Positions 25,417 to 32,993 of a stretch of 64,000 bases of DNA are shown in pieces. The translations under genes were made by a program, and so were the position numbers. Each line of letters starts with the position of its first letter. The first letter of the stretch is position 1. Source of the DNA: Microcella alkaliphila (GTDB lineage Bacteria; Actinomycetota; Actinomycetes; Actinomycetales; Microbacteriaceae); NCBI RefSeq assembly GCF_002355395.1, contig NZ_AP017315.1, positions 744,001-808,000 of the forward strand. Reading direction: 5' to 3'. The notes beneath the pieces were generated by a model, which was not told where the DNA came from, searched no databases, and was given only the letters and a program-made list of their open reading frames with translations.

Positions 25417-26031
25417 CTAGAGGGAAACCTCGGTGCGGCTGCCCGTCGGCGTTGCGGCGAGCAGCGGTCCGCCCGCGGGCGACTCAAGCCCGGCGAACTC
25501 GCTCTCGAGGGCGTCGCGCCCCTCGCTGAAGTGCGTCCACTGGTCGACGTGCAGGCCCACCACTCGGCGCGCGCCGAGCACCAGGGCGGCGGCGCGGGCG
25601 TCCGCCGCGGTCAGCGTCAGCGGGGCGTCGATTGCGGGGATGCGGGCCGCTCCCGCGAACAGCACCGCAGCATCCACCTGCCCGTATCGGTCGACGATCG
25701 CCTCGACGACCGCCACTTCCGAGTTGTCGCCAGAAATATACACGGTCGGATGCCCGGGTGCGGTCAGCAGGAAACCGCACACCGGTCCCAGCCGCTCGGC
25801 GAACGCGGCCGGCCCGTGTTGCGCGGGGACGGCGACAAGCGCCGCCCCGGCGGGTGCGCGGTCGGCGACCTCGGCGCCCACTGCCGCCGCATCGTCCAGG
25901 GCGAGCGCCGCGTGGTCGGCGAGCCCCACCACTTGGGCCGCGCCGCCGCGCACCGTGAGGTCGTCGGCTCCGGCGGGCGTCGTGACGACCAACGGCAGGG
26001 TGAGCGAGAACGCGCGCGGGGGAGTCTTCAC
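25417..26031 (-). CDS. N-terminally truncated MBL-fold (UlaG-like) hydrolase
   Basis: This 204-residue frame matches the C-terminal two thirds of UlaG/metal-dependent hydrolases of the metallo-beta-lactamase fold. VAVPAQHGP corresponds to the mid metal-ligand His, PTVYISGDNS to the metal-bridging Asp, and GLHVDQWTHFSEG to the last His. The first strand block with the HxHxDH metal motif is missing. The protein starts directly with a segment (SLTLPLVVTTPAGADDL) that normally follows that motif, and the 38 bp before it cannot hold the rest. It is probably a decayed, inactive gene. Confidence 0.6.
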   Translation of the reverse strand: MKTPPRAFSLTLPLVVTTPAGADDLTVRGGAAQVVGLADHAALALDDAAAVGAEVADRAPAGAALVAVPAQHGPAAFAERLGPVCGFLLTAPGHPTVYISGDNSEVAVVEAIVDRYGQVDAAVLFAGAARIPAIDAPLTLTAADARAAALVLGARRVVGLHVDQWTHFSEGRDALESEFAGLESPAGGPLLAATPTGSRTEVSL

Positions 26032-26069
26032 TCATGACGCGAGCGTACGTCCGGCCGCTGAGTCGCGCC

Positions 26070-26666
26070 CTACCGCGCCTGGCGCTTGGACGAGATGACG
26101 CCGGTGTCGAACCCCATGAGGTGCAGCCCGCCGTGGAACCGCGCGTGCTCGACCTTGATGCAGCGGTCCATGACGACGGTGAGGCCCTTCGACTCGCCGT
26201 AGCGGGCCGCCTCCTCGTTCCAGATGCCGAGTTGCACCCAGACGGTGGGCGCGCCGACGGCGATCGCGTCGTCCATGACGGAGGGGATATCGCTGGCGCG
26301 GCGGAACACGTCGACGATGTCGGGCACCTCGGGCAACGACTGCAGGTCGGGGTAGGCCGGCTGCCCCAGGATCTCTGTCGCGTTCGGGTTCACGAAGTAC
26401 ACCCGGTAGGGGCTCGACTGCTTCAGGTATGTGCCAACGAAGTACGACGAGCGGGCCGGGTTGGGCGAGGCTCCGACGATCGCGACGCTCGTCGCCTTCC
26501 GCAGAATCGCCAGACGCTCCTTGGCCGACGGGCCGACCCAGGTGCGCTGCGACTTCCACAGCTTCGCCAGCGGTGAGTCGGCGGGCAGGTCGCACGTCAG
26601 GCCGTTGGCGAGGGTGACCGTCTCGGTCGCCTCCGCCGTCGCGGTCGGGATGCTCGTCTCACTCAT
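26070..26666 (-). CDS. CoA-binding domain protein
   Basis: This 198-residue protein is a single CoA-binding Rossmann domain (CoA_binding_2). The nucleotide loop is SVAIVGASPNPARSSYFV (about 60-77), then YRVYFVNPNATEILGQPAYPDLQSLPEVPDIVDVFR and PTVWVQLGIWNEEAARYGESKGL, with VVMDRCIKVEHARF at the end. YccU-type homologues are small proteins of unknown function that bind CoA. It lies directly downstream of metY (10 bp) on the same strand, so they are co-transcribed. A CoA-linked role beside O-acetylhomoserine metabolism is plausible but inferred. Confidence 0.85.
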   Translation of the reverse strand: MSETSIPTATAEATETVTLANGLTCDLPADSPLAKLWKSQRTWVGPSAKERLAILRKATSVAIVGASPNPARSSYFVGTYLKQSSPYRVYFVNPNATEILGQPAYPDLQSLPEVPDIVDVFRRASDIPSVMDDAIAVGAPTVWVQLGIWNEEAARYGESKGLTVVMDRCIKVEHARFHGGLHLMGFDTGVISSKRQAR

Positions 26667-26676
26667 GGATCGCCCC

Positions 26677-27966
26677 TTACGCCGTCGCGGCGCTCAACGC
26701 CTGGTCGAGGTCGTAGATGATGTCGTCGACGTCTTCGATACCGACCGACAACCGCACGAGGCCCGGCCCGATTCCCGAGTCGGCCAGCTGCTGCTCGGTG
26801 AGCTGCGCGTGCGTCGTCGAGGCCGGGTGAATGATCAGCGTTTTCGCGTCGCCGATGTTCGCCAGGTGGCTCGCCAGTTGCACGTTCTCGATCAACTTCT
26901 CGCCAACCTCACGTCCACCCTTCACGTCGAACGAGAACACCGAGCTGGGGCCCGCCGGCGTGTACTTCGCGGCGCGGTCGAAGTGGCGATGCGACGGGAG
27001 GCCGGCCCAGCGGACCGTCTCGACCCGAGCATCCTGTTCGAGCCATTCGGCGACCGTGCGGGCGTTGTCGACGTGCGCCTGCATCCGATACGGCAGCGTT
27101 TCGACGCCCTGCGCGAGCAGGAAGGCGGAGTGCGGGGCGAGCGACGGCCCGATGTCGCGCAACTGCTCGGCGCGCAGCCGCGTGAGGAAGGCGTACTCGC
27201 CGAAGTTGCCGTACCAGGTGAGGCCGCCGTAGTGCGACACAGTCTCTTCGAACAGCGGGAAGTTGTGGTTCGACCAGTCGAAGCGACCCGACTCGACGAC
27301 GACGCCGCCGAGGGTCGTGCCGTGGCCGCCCAAGAACTTCGTGGCCGAGTGGGTGACCACGTCGGCGCCCCACTCGATCGGGCGGCACAGGTACGGGGTC
27401 GCGATCGTCGAGTCGACGATGAACGGAATCTCGTGCGCCCGCGCGACGTCGGCCAGCGCCTCGAGGTCGGCGATGTCACCCGACGGGTTCGCGATCGTCT
27501 CGGCGAAGAGCACCTTCGTGCGACCCGGGATGATCGCGGCCGCGTAGTCGTCGGCCTGGTCGCTCGCGACGAAGGTCGTCTCGACGCCGAAGCGGCGAAG
27601 TGTCACATCGAGCTGCGTGATTGACCCGCCGTACAGGTTCGACGACGCGACGACGTGGTCGCCGGCGCCGACGAGCGAGGCGAAGGTGATGAACTGCGCG
27701 CTCAGTCCGCTCGCCGTGGCGACGGCGCCGAGTCCGCCTTCGAGGCTCGCGATGCGCTCCTCGAAGCTCGCAACGGTCGGGTTCGCAAGGCGCGAGTAGA
27801 TGTTGCCGTACTTCTGCAGGGCGAAGCGGGCGGCGGCATCCTGCGCGTCGTCGAACACGAACGCGCTCGACTGGTAGATCGGCAGGGCGCGGGCGCCCGT
27901 CGCCGAGTCGGGAACGTTGCCCGCGTGCAGGGCACGCGTGCGGAAACCGTAATCGCGGTCGGCCAT
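26677..27966 (-). CDS. metY: O-acetylhomoserine aminocarboxypropyltransferase/sulfhydrylase
   Basis: This 429-residue Cys/Met-metabolism PLP enzyme makes homocysteine from O-acetylhomoserine and sulfide. The start has GFRTRALHAGNVPDSATGARALPIYQSSAF. LASLEGGLGAVATASGLSAQ and NLYGGSITQLDVTL form the cofactor pocket, and SATKFLGGHG (about 205-215) carries the PLP lysine. The long insertion typical of MetY, with ARVETVRWAGLPSHRHF, distinguishes it from the shorter MetB/MetC enzymes. VRLSVGIEDVDDIIYDLDQAL ends the chain. No metX or SAM riboswitch is visible upstream. Confidence 0.92.
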   Translation of the reverse strand: MADRDYGFRTRALHAGNVPDSATGARALPIYQSSAFVFDDAQDAAARFALQKYGNIYSRLANPTVASFEERIASLEGGLGAVATASGLSAQFITFASLVGAGDHVVASSNLYGGSITQLDVTLRRFGVETTFVASDQADDYAAAIIPGRTKVLFAETIANPSGDIADLEALADVARAHEIPFIVDSTIATPYLCRPIEWGADVVTHSATKFLGGHGTTLGGVVVESGRFDWSNHNFPLFEETVSHYGGLTWYGNFGEYAFLTRLRAEQLRDIGPSLAPHSAFLLAQGVETLPYRMQAHVDNARTVAEWLEQDARVETVRWAGLPSHRHFDRAAKYTPAGPSSVFSFDVKGGREVGEKLIENVQLASHLANIGDAKTLIIHPASTTHAQLTEQQLADSGIGPGLVRLSVGIEDVDDIIYDLDQALSAATA

Positions 27967-28311
27967 CTCGCCACCGTATCCGAGCGACGCGACGTGCCCC
28001 GCGCATCCCCGTCACATTTCGTAAGCGCCCGCGGCCTCCGTGCCGCGGCTCACACCCCTGACGCCCGCGACAGGGCGACCCCTGCGTGACGTTTCTCAGG
28101 AGTTCAGCTGCTCGCGACCGATGCTTCCCGCGGGTTTTCCGGCAGGCCGTGCCTCTACTCCTGAGAAACGTCACGCAGGTCGCGAGCTGCGGCCGACGGC
28201 ACGGGGTGCTGCGGCCAGTCCCGCGGCTCGGCCGTGCGGGTGAGGCGGGGGATGCGCGAATCACTCCACAGGCGGAGGCACGCCTCGCCGCGCACCCCTA
28301 GCGTTGAGGCC
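27967..28311. other. Intergenic region with a long inverted repeat
   Basis: These 345 bp separate the divergent metY and DUF418 genes. I see no gene here. The main content is the perfect 23-bp inverted repeat described separately (28081-28179), whose arms share their outer flank GCGACC/GGTCGC with a small offset. No SAM or other riboswitch pattern was recognised. Confidence 0.6.
28081..28179. repeat. Perfect 23-bp inverted repeat (REP-like element)
   Basis: The left arm 28081-28103 (CCTGCGTGACGTTTCTCAGG then AGT) and the right arm 28157-28179 are exact reverse complements, separated by 53 bp. The long loop and the lack of a T-tract argue against a simple terminator. It resembles a repetitive extragenic palindrome or a miniature element with inverted ends. 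A genome-wide count would decide. Confidence 0.7.
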
Positions 28312-29538
28312 ATGACCGAGTCGACACTCGCCGCCCCCACTCCCCGCCTGAAGCGGGCCGCCGCCCCCGACGTCGCCCGAGGGCTCGTGCTCATCGGCAT
28401 CGCGTTGGCGAACGTGCCGTTCTTCCTGTTCGGCACCGAGCTCGGCATCGCGCTGAAGCCGGTGTCGGATGACGCGACCGACCAGTGGACGAACGTCTTC
28501 GTCGCGATGCTGTTCGACAATCGCAGCTACCCGCTCTTCGCTCTGCTGTTCGGCTACGGCATGACGCAGCTGATGACCCGCGAGTACACCCGTGGGGCGA
28601 GCTGGGAGGACACGCGTCGTCTGCTGATTCGCCGCAACCTGTGGCTGATCGCCTTCGGCGCCGCACACGGCGTGCTGCTGTTCTTCGGCGACATTCTCGG
28701 CCCCTACGGTCTGCTCGGCCTCGCCCTCGTGCTGCTCATCCGGGCCTCGGGCAAGGTGCTCGCGATCGTCGGCTGGATCTGTTTCGGGATGCTCGTGCTG
28801 ATTGGCGCGCTCGAGGGCTTGAGCGGGCTGTTCGGCATGGTCGACGGTGGCATGACGACGGGGGCCCCGTTCGGCTCGGCCGCGGCCGACACGTTTGGCA
28901 TCGCCGTGCTCTTGCGCGCCGGCGAGTGGTTCGTGCAGATGGTCGGCATGCCGGTCGGCGGTATCGGCCTGCTCGCGCCGATGATCCTCGGCATGTGGCT
29001 CGCGCGTCGCCGCGTGCTCGAAGACCCGACCCCGCACCTGCGTCGCCTCGGGCTTGCCGCCGGGATCGGCATCAGTGTCTCGCTGCTGGGCGCCGTGCCG
29101 CTCGCTCTCGCGCTGCTCGGCATCGTTGAGTACGGCATCTTCGTCGAACCGCTCGTGACCATGCTGCACGCGGGTACCGGAGCCCTGGGAGCGGTCGGCT
29201 ACGTGGCCCTCATCGCGATCCTCGCCGGGCGCCGCGAAACACCCGGCCCGATCAGCCGCATCTTCGCGGCCCTCGGCCAGCGCTCGCTGAGCGGTTACCT
29301 CACCCAGTCGCTCGTGTTCGTCATCGTCTTCGCGCCGTACACGCTCGGGCTCGGCGACCAGCTCGGTATCGCCGAGGCCAGCCAGATCGCTGTCATCACC
29401 TGGCTCGGCACGCTGATCGCGGCGAACGTGCTTGCGGCTGTCGACAAGCCCGGCCCCGCCGAATGGGCGCTGCGGAAGCTCGTCTACCGTCCCCGGCGCC
29501 GCGCTACACCCAGCTCGGAAGCCAATACCGCCAGCTGA
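28312..29538 (+). CDS. DUF418 domain-containing membrane protein
   Basis: This 408-residue membrane protein has about ten hydrophobic segments. It fits the YeiB-like family: an N-terminal DUF1624-type start (APDVARGLVLIGIALANVPFFLFG) and a C-terminal DUF418 region (ALGQRSLSGYLTQSLVFVIVFAPYTLGLG, GPAEWALRKLVY). LLFGYGMTQLMTREY is also typical. The family's function is unknown, though acyltransferase-like roles have been suggested. ATG 28312 follows GTTGAGG. Its last 35 bp overlap the 3' end of the convergent pmt gene, so transcription of the two may interfere. Confidence 0.85.
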   Translation: MTESTLAAPTPRLKRAAAPDVARGLVLIGIALANVPFFLFGTELGIALKPVSDDATDQWTNVFVAMLFDNRSYPLFALLFGYGMTQLMTREYTRGASWEDTRRLLIRRNLWLIAFGAAHGVLLFFGDILGPYGLLGLALVLLIRASGKVLAIVGWICFGMLVLIGALEGLSGLFGMVDGGMTTGAPFGSAAADTFGIAVLLRAGEWFVQMVGMPVGGIGLLAPMILGMWLARRRVLEDPTPHLRRLGLAAGIGISVSLLGAVPLALALLGIVEYGIFVEPLVTMLHAGTGALGAVGYVALIAILAGRRETPGPISRIFAALGQRSLSGYLTQSLVFVIVFAPYTLGLGDQLGIAEASQIAVITWLGTLIAANVLAAVDKPGPAEWALRKLVYRPRRRATPSSEANTAS

Positions 29539-31012
29539 GCTGGTCGAGCGGTAGCGGCAGGCCCATCCACACCGGCAGGAAGAACACGCTCACGACGACG
29601 ACGAGCGCGCCGATGACGAGCAACGCAACCCGCCCGCCTCGGCGCAGGATGCCGTCGGCCACCATGGCCAGCCCGATCACGAGGAAGGGCACGAGCACGA
29701 TCGTGTAGAAGAAGAACGTGGTGCGCTCGGGGTAGAGCAGCCACGGCAGCCAGCCGGCCGCGACCCCGGTGAGCACGACGGTGGCGGGGAGCGCGCCGCC
29801 GGAGAAGATGCGCAGCCGCGACCACGCGCATCCTGCCGCGATGATCAGAAGCGCCGCCCACGCGAGCCACCAGATCAGCGGGTTCGGAAGCCCCGTGATG
29901 CCGACCGCGACGCCCTCCGTGACCTCGTCGTAGTGCATGTAGGTGGGGCGCACGAGCAACGGCCAGAGGGCGGCGGGCGCCTCGTAGGCGTGCGGCGTCG
30001 ACTCGCCGACGTGGTAGCCGTACACCTCCTGCTGGTAGCGCCACAGCGCGGCGAGAGCGTTCGTACCGTAGTCGCGGCCCCAGCCGCCCGAGGTGGCGAA
30101 CCAGCCGGTCCAGGTTGCGACGTAGGCGAGCAGAGCGGCCGGCACGGTGAGCAGGAACGACGCGGGCCCCTGCAGCAGTACCCCGCCCGAGAACCAGAAC
30201 GGCACACCCGCGCGTCGCCGGTCGACCGCGTCGAGCACGACGCTCATGAGTGCGAACGCCGCGAACAGATACAGGGCGCTCCACTTGATGGAGGCCGCCA
30301 ATCCGAACGTCGCCCCGAACGCGATGAGCCACGGGCGGCGCCACAGCACCGGCCCCCAATCGTCGCGGACGCGACGCGACGGGGGATGCTCGTCGCCTGG
30401 ATGCGCATACGCTGCGATGCGGGGTGCAAGCCGCCTCCCGTACTGCCCGCGGTCGAGCGTCCAGAAGATGACGGCGCCGACGACGGTGAGCGCGAGGAAG
30501 CCGTCGAGCAGCGCGACGCGGCTCATGACGATCGCGGAGCCATCGATGGCGATGAGTCCGCCCGCGACCATGCTGAGGGTGAAGTTCTTCGTGAGCAGGT
30601 GGGCGAGCAGCATCACCAGCCCGACGAGCGCGATGCCGGCGATGGCGGCCGACAGGCGCCAGCCGACCGGGTTGCCCGTGCCGAACGCGGCGAGGCCGAG
30701 GGCGATCAGCCACTTGCCGAGCGGGGGGTGGGCGACGAACGCGCCCTCCACGGCCGGGCGGGTGAGCTCGCCCGACTCGAAGCGCGGGTTCGGGTCGTCG
30801 GGCCAGCGACCCTCGTAGCCGTACGCGAGCAGCGACGCGGCGTCTTTCACGTAGTACGTCTCGTCGAAGACGAGGGTCTCGGGGGTGTCGAGTCCGATGA
30901 GCCGGGCAGCCGCGGCCACGCCGATGATCGCGGCGGGGACGCCGATGCGCACGGCCCGCGGCAGTCTCGTCGCCGACCGGGTGCCTGAAACGGTCGGCGT
31001 CTGCACGGTCAC
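29504..31012 (-). CDS. pmt: Dolichyl-phosphate-mannose--protein mannosyltransferase
   Basis: This 502-residue polytopic GT39-family glycosyltransferase would transfer mannose from polyprenyl-phosphate-mannose to Sec-exported proteins. The catalytic DE motif is in LVFDETYYVKDAASLLAYGYEG (about 48-67), followed by VAHPPLGKWLIALG and GWRLSAAIAG. The large extracytoplasmic loop holds the PMT motif around HGVGESTPHAYEAPAALWPLL (here YGYHVGESTPHAYEAP). It has a GTG start, 84 bp from the divergent rsmI. This pmt/rsmI pairing is conserved in actinobacteria. Confidence 0.92.
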   Translation of the reverse strand: MTVQTPTVSGTRSATRLPRAVRIGVPAAIIGVAAAARLIGLDTPETLVFDETYYVKDAASLLAYGYEGRWPDDPNPRFESGELTRPAVEGAFVAHPPLGKWLIALGLAAFGTGNPVGWRLSAAIAGIALVGLVMLLAHLLTKNFTLSMVAGGLIAIDGSAIVMSRVALLDGFLALTVVGAVIFWTLDRGQYGRRLAPRIAAYAHPGDEHPPSRRVRDDWGPVLWRRPWLIAFGATFGLAASIKWSALYLFAAFALMSVVLDAVDRRRAGVPFWFSGGVLLQGPASFLLTVPAALLAYVATWTGWFATSGGWGRDYGTNALAALWRYQQEVYGYHVGESTPHAYEAPAALWPLLVRPTYMHYDEVTEGVAVGITGLPNPLIWWLAWAALLIIAAGCAWSRLRIFSGGALPATVVLTGVAAGWLPWLLYPERTTFFFYTIVLVPFLVIGLAMVADGILRRGGRVALLVIGALVVVVSVFFLPVWMGLPLPLDQLSWRYWLPSWV

Positions 31013-31096
31013 GCGCTCATGCTAACCGCGGGTTTCCCGCGATGCGCTTCGCCGCGGCCGCGCCCCGGCGGCAGCCTCGCGTGCCAGAGTGGAGCC

Positions 31097-31912
31097 GTGA
31101 TCGTGCTCGCCGCCACCCCCATCGGCAACCTCGGCGACGCCAGCCGCCGCCTCCTCGAGGTGCTCGAGGCGGCGCCGATTGTCGCCGCCGAAGACACACG
31201 CACCGCCGCGCACCTCCTGCGCGCCCTCGGGGTCGAGAACCGCCCGAAGCTCGTCGCGCTGCACGAGCATAACGAGCGCGCGGCATCCGCCGACCTCGTT
31301 GAGGCGGCGCGTGACGCCGACCTCGTGGTGCTGACCGACGCCGGGATGCCCGGCATCAGTGACCCCGGATACGTCCTCGTCGAGGCGGCCATCGCCGCGG
31401 GTGTCGACGTGACCGCGATCCCCGGACCGAGCGCGGTGCTCACCGCCCTCGTGCTGAGTGGGCTGCCCACCGACCGCTTCGCCTTCGACGGGTTCGTTCC
31501 CCGCAAGGGCCGGGTCGCGTGGGCGCGGGGGTTGGCGACCGAGCAGCGCACCATCGTGGTGTTCGAGGCACCGCACCGCATCGGCGCCTCGCTCGCCGAC
31601 CTCGCTCTGGGTTTCGGGTCGGAGCGCCGCGCCGCCGTCTGCCGCGAGCTGACGAAGAAGTTCGAGGAGGTCGCGCGCGGCACTCTCGGCGAGTTGGCCG
31701 AGCGTTTTGCCGACGGCGCCCGGGGCGAGCTCGTCGTCGTCATCGAGGGATCGCCCGCGCTCGCCGCCGACCTGCCGAGCGCGGTCGTCGAGGTGTTGGC
31801 CCGAGCCTCGGCGGGGGAGCGCCTGAAGGCTGCGGCCGCCGATGTCGGAGCCGCAACGGGCCTCGGCACGCGCGAGCTCTACGAAGCGGCGCTCGCCGCC
31901 CGGCGGGGGTAG
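31097..31912 (+). CDS. rsmI: 16S rRNA (cytidine(1402)-2'-O)-methyltransferase
   Basis: This 271-residue SAM-dependent methyltransferase of the tetrapyrrole-methylase fold modifies the P-site region of 16S rRNA. The N-terminus IVLAATPIGNLGDASRRLLEVLEAA and AEDTRTAAHLL are signature segments. LTDAGMPGISDPGYVLVEAA and VTAIPGPSAVLTALVLSGLPTDRFAFDGFVPRKG complete the SAM site. GTG 31097 is preferred to earlier in-frame starts because it opens the fold directly and has GGAG upstream. It is convergent with the lipoprotein gene, with 9 bp between stops. Confidence 0.93.
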   Translation: MIVLAATPIGNLGDASRRLLEVLEAAPIVAAEDTRTAAHLLRALGVENRPKLVALHEHNERAASADLVEAARDADLVVLTDAGMPGISDPGYVLVEAAIAAGVDVTAIPGPSAVLTALVLSGLPTDRFAFDGFVPRKGRVAWARGLATEQRTIVVFEAPHRIGASLADLALGFGSERRAAVCRELTKKFEEVARGTLGELAERFADGARGELVVVIEGSPALAADLPSAVVEVLARASAGERLKAAAADVGAATGLGTRELYEAALAARRG

Positions 31913-31921
31913 GCCGCTGCG

Positions 31922-32398
31922 CTACTCGCAGCTGTCGGTGAGGCGCAGACGCACCGGCGCGCTCAGCACCTGTGTGTCGGTCATGATGTCGACCACCTCG
32001 AGCAGGGCGTCTCCCCGGCCGTCGCGCCGCACCGCGATGGCGATGTAGCCGGCGTCACCGGGCTCGAGCACGGTGCCGCCGAGGTCGGAAACAGTCGCGC
32101 CCTCGGCCGCGCGGTCGGCGCGGCTGCCACCGAAGATGACCGGTTCGGGGTCGCCCTCGCCGTCGAACGGCTCGAACCAGCTGTCGACGACGGTGCCGCC
32201 CGAGAGTTCCTGCGCCGTCATGGACTCGATGACGACCGGGTCGTTGCTGTTGTTGACGAGCCCGAACGACGCGCTGCCGACCTGCCCCTCGGTGACGGCG
32301 CGGCACCCCTCGAGTCCGTCGGCGAGCACCGAGCCGGGGGAGCAGCTCGCGACGAGCGCGACGCTGGCGACGATCGAGAGGAGGGCGCGCATCCGCAT
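31922..32398 (-). CDS. Putative secreted lipoprotein, unknown function
   Basis: This 158-residue protein has a lipoprotein signal peptide: basic MRMR, hydrophobic core, and a lipobox LVASC with Cys19. The mature part is acidic, rich in Val/Gly/Asp, and patterned like an Ig-like or beta-sandwich domain (SASFGLVNNSNDPVVIESMT, GDAGYIAIAVRRDGRGDALLEVVDI), with a second Cys near position 32 and one at the C-terminus (DSCE) that could pair. I do not recognise a named family. It would be anchored outside the membrane, processed by the Lsp encoded at 40,143. Confidence 0.7.
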   Translation of the reverse strand: MRMRALLSIVASVALVASCSPGSVLADGLEGCRAVTEGQVGSASFGLVNNSNDPVVIESMTAQELSGGTVVDSWFEPFDGEGDPEPVIFGGSRADRAAEGATVSDLGGTVLEPGDAGYIAIAVRRDGRGDALLEVVDIMTDTQVLSAPVRLRLTDSCE

Positions 32399-32432
32399 GG
32401 TTCGAACCTACCGAACGGGGCTGCGCGCTCCG

Positions 32433-32918
32433 CTACGCGCCCCAGCCGAGCCCGCGGAGCCAGGCCGCGCACTCGGCCGTCCAGCGCTCGGCGTCACCCG
32501 AGCCGGATGCGAGCCCCAGGCCGTGCACGCCGGACGGGTAGACGTGCAGCGCGTGCGGCACCCCGTGCCGGGCCAGCGCCGCACCCAACAGGTAGGCGTG
32601 CTCGACCGGCACGAGCGCATCGTCGGCGGTGTGCCACACGAACGTCGGTGGCATCGCGGGCGTGACGAGGTGCTCGATCGACGTCGCGCGGCGGGCGCGC
32701 CGCCCCGGGCGCGGCCCGAGCAGGTTCTCGCGCGACCCCGCGTGGGTCGGGGTGAGCATCGACACCACGGGGTAGCAGAGCACCGCGAGCTCGGTAAGGC
32801 CCGTCGCGGCCGCGTGGCCCGCAAGGTGGCCGCCCGCGGAGAAGCCGAGCACGCCAACCCGCTGGGCCCCCGATGACCGCACCTGCGCGATGTGGGTGCG
32901 GGCGCTCGTGTCGGTCAC
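32433..32918 (-). pseudogene. Fragment of an alpha/beta hydrolase (esterase)
   Basis: These 161 residues correspond to the C-terminal part of a BD-FAE/acetyl-esterase-like alpha/beta hydrolase. The nucleophile elbow VGVLGFSAGGHLAG has its Ser, the acid Asp is in HTADDALVPVEHAYLLG, and the His in YPSGVHGLGL. The N-terminal 90-120 residues with the oxyanion HGGG motif are missing, and only 75 bp separate the start (GTG 32918) from divergent metG. It is probably a relic, although the catalytic triad is intact, so a very short functional enzyme cannot be excluded. Confidence 0.6.
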
Positions 32919-32993
32919 TCGGGCAGTATGCCGCGCGTGCGTGCCCCGCGCGGGCCGGGCGCGCAGCCGCCGCCCGCCTAGAATGGGGCAATC

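Noticed and set aside
27967..28080. SAM riboswitch upstream of metY
   Set aside because: No SAM-I or SAM-II type conserved core was visible in the short leader; regulation of metY is left open.
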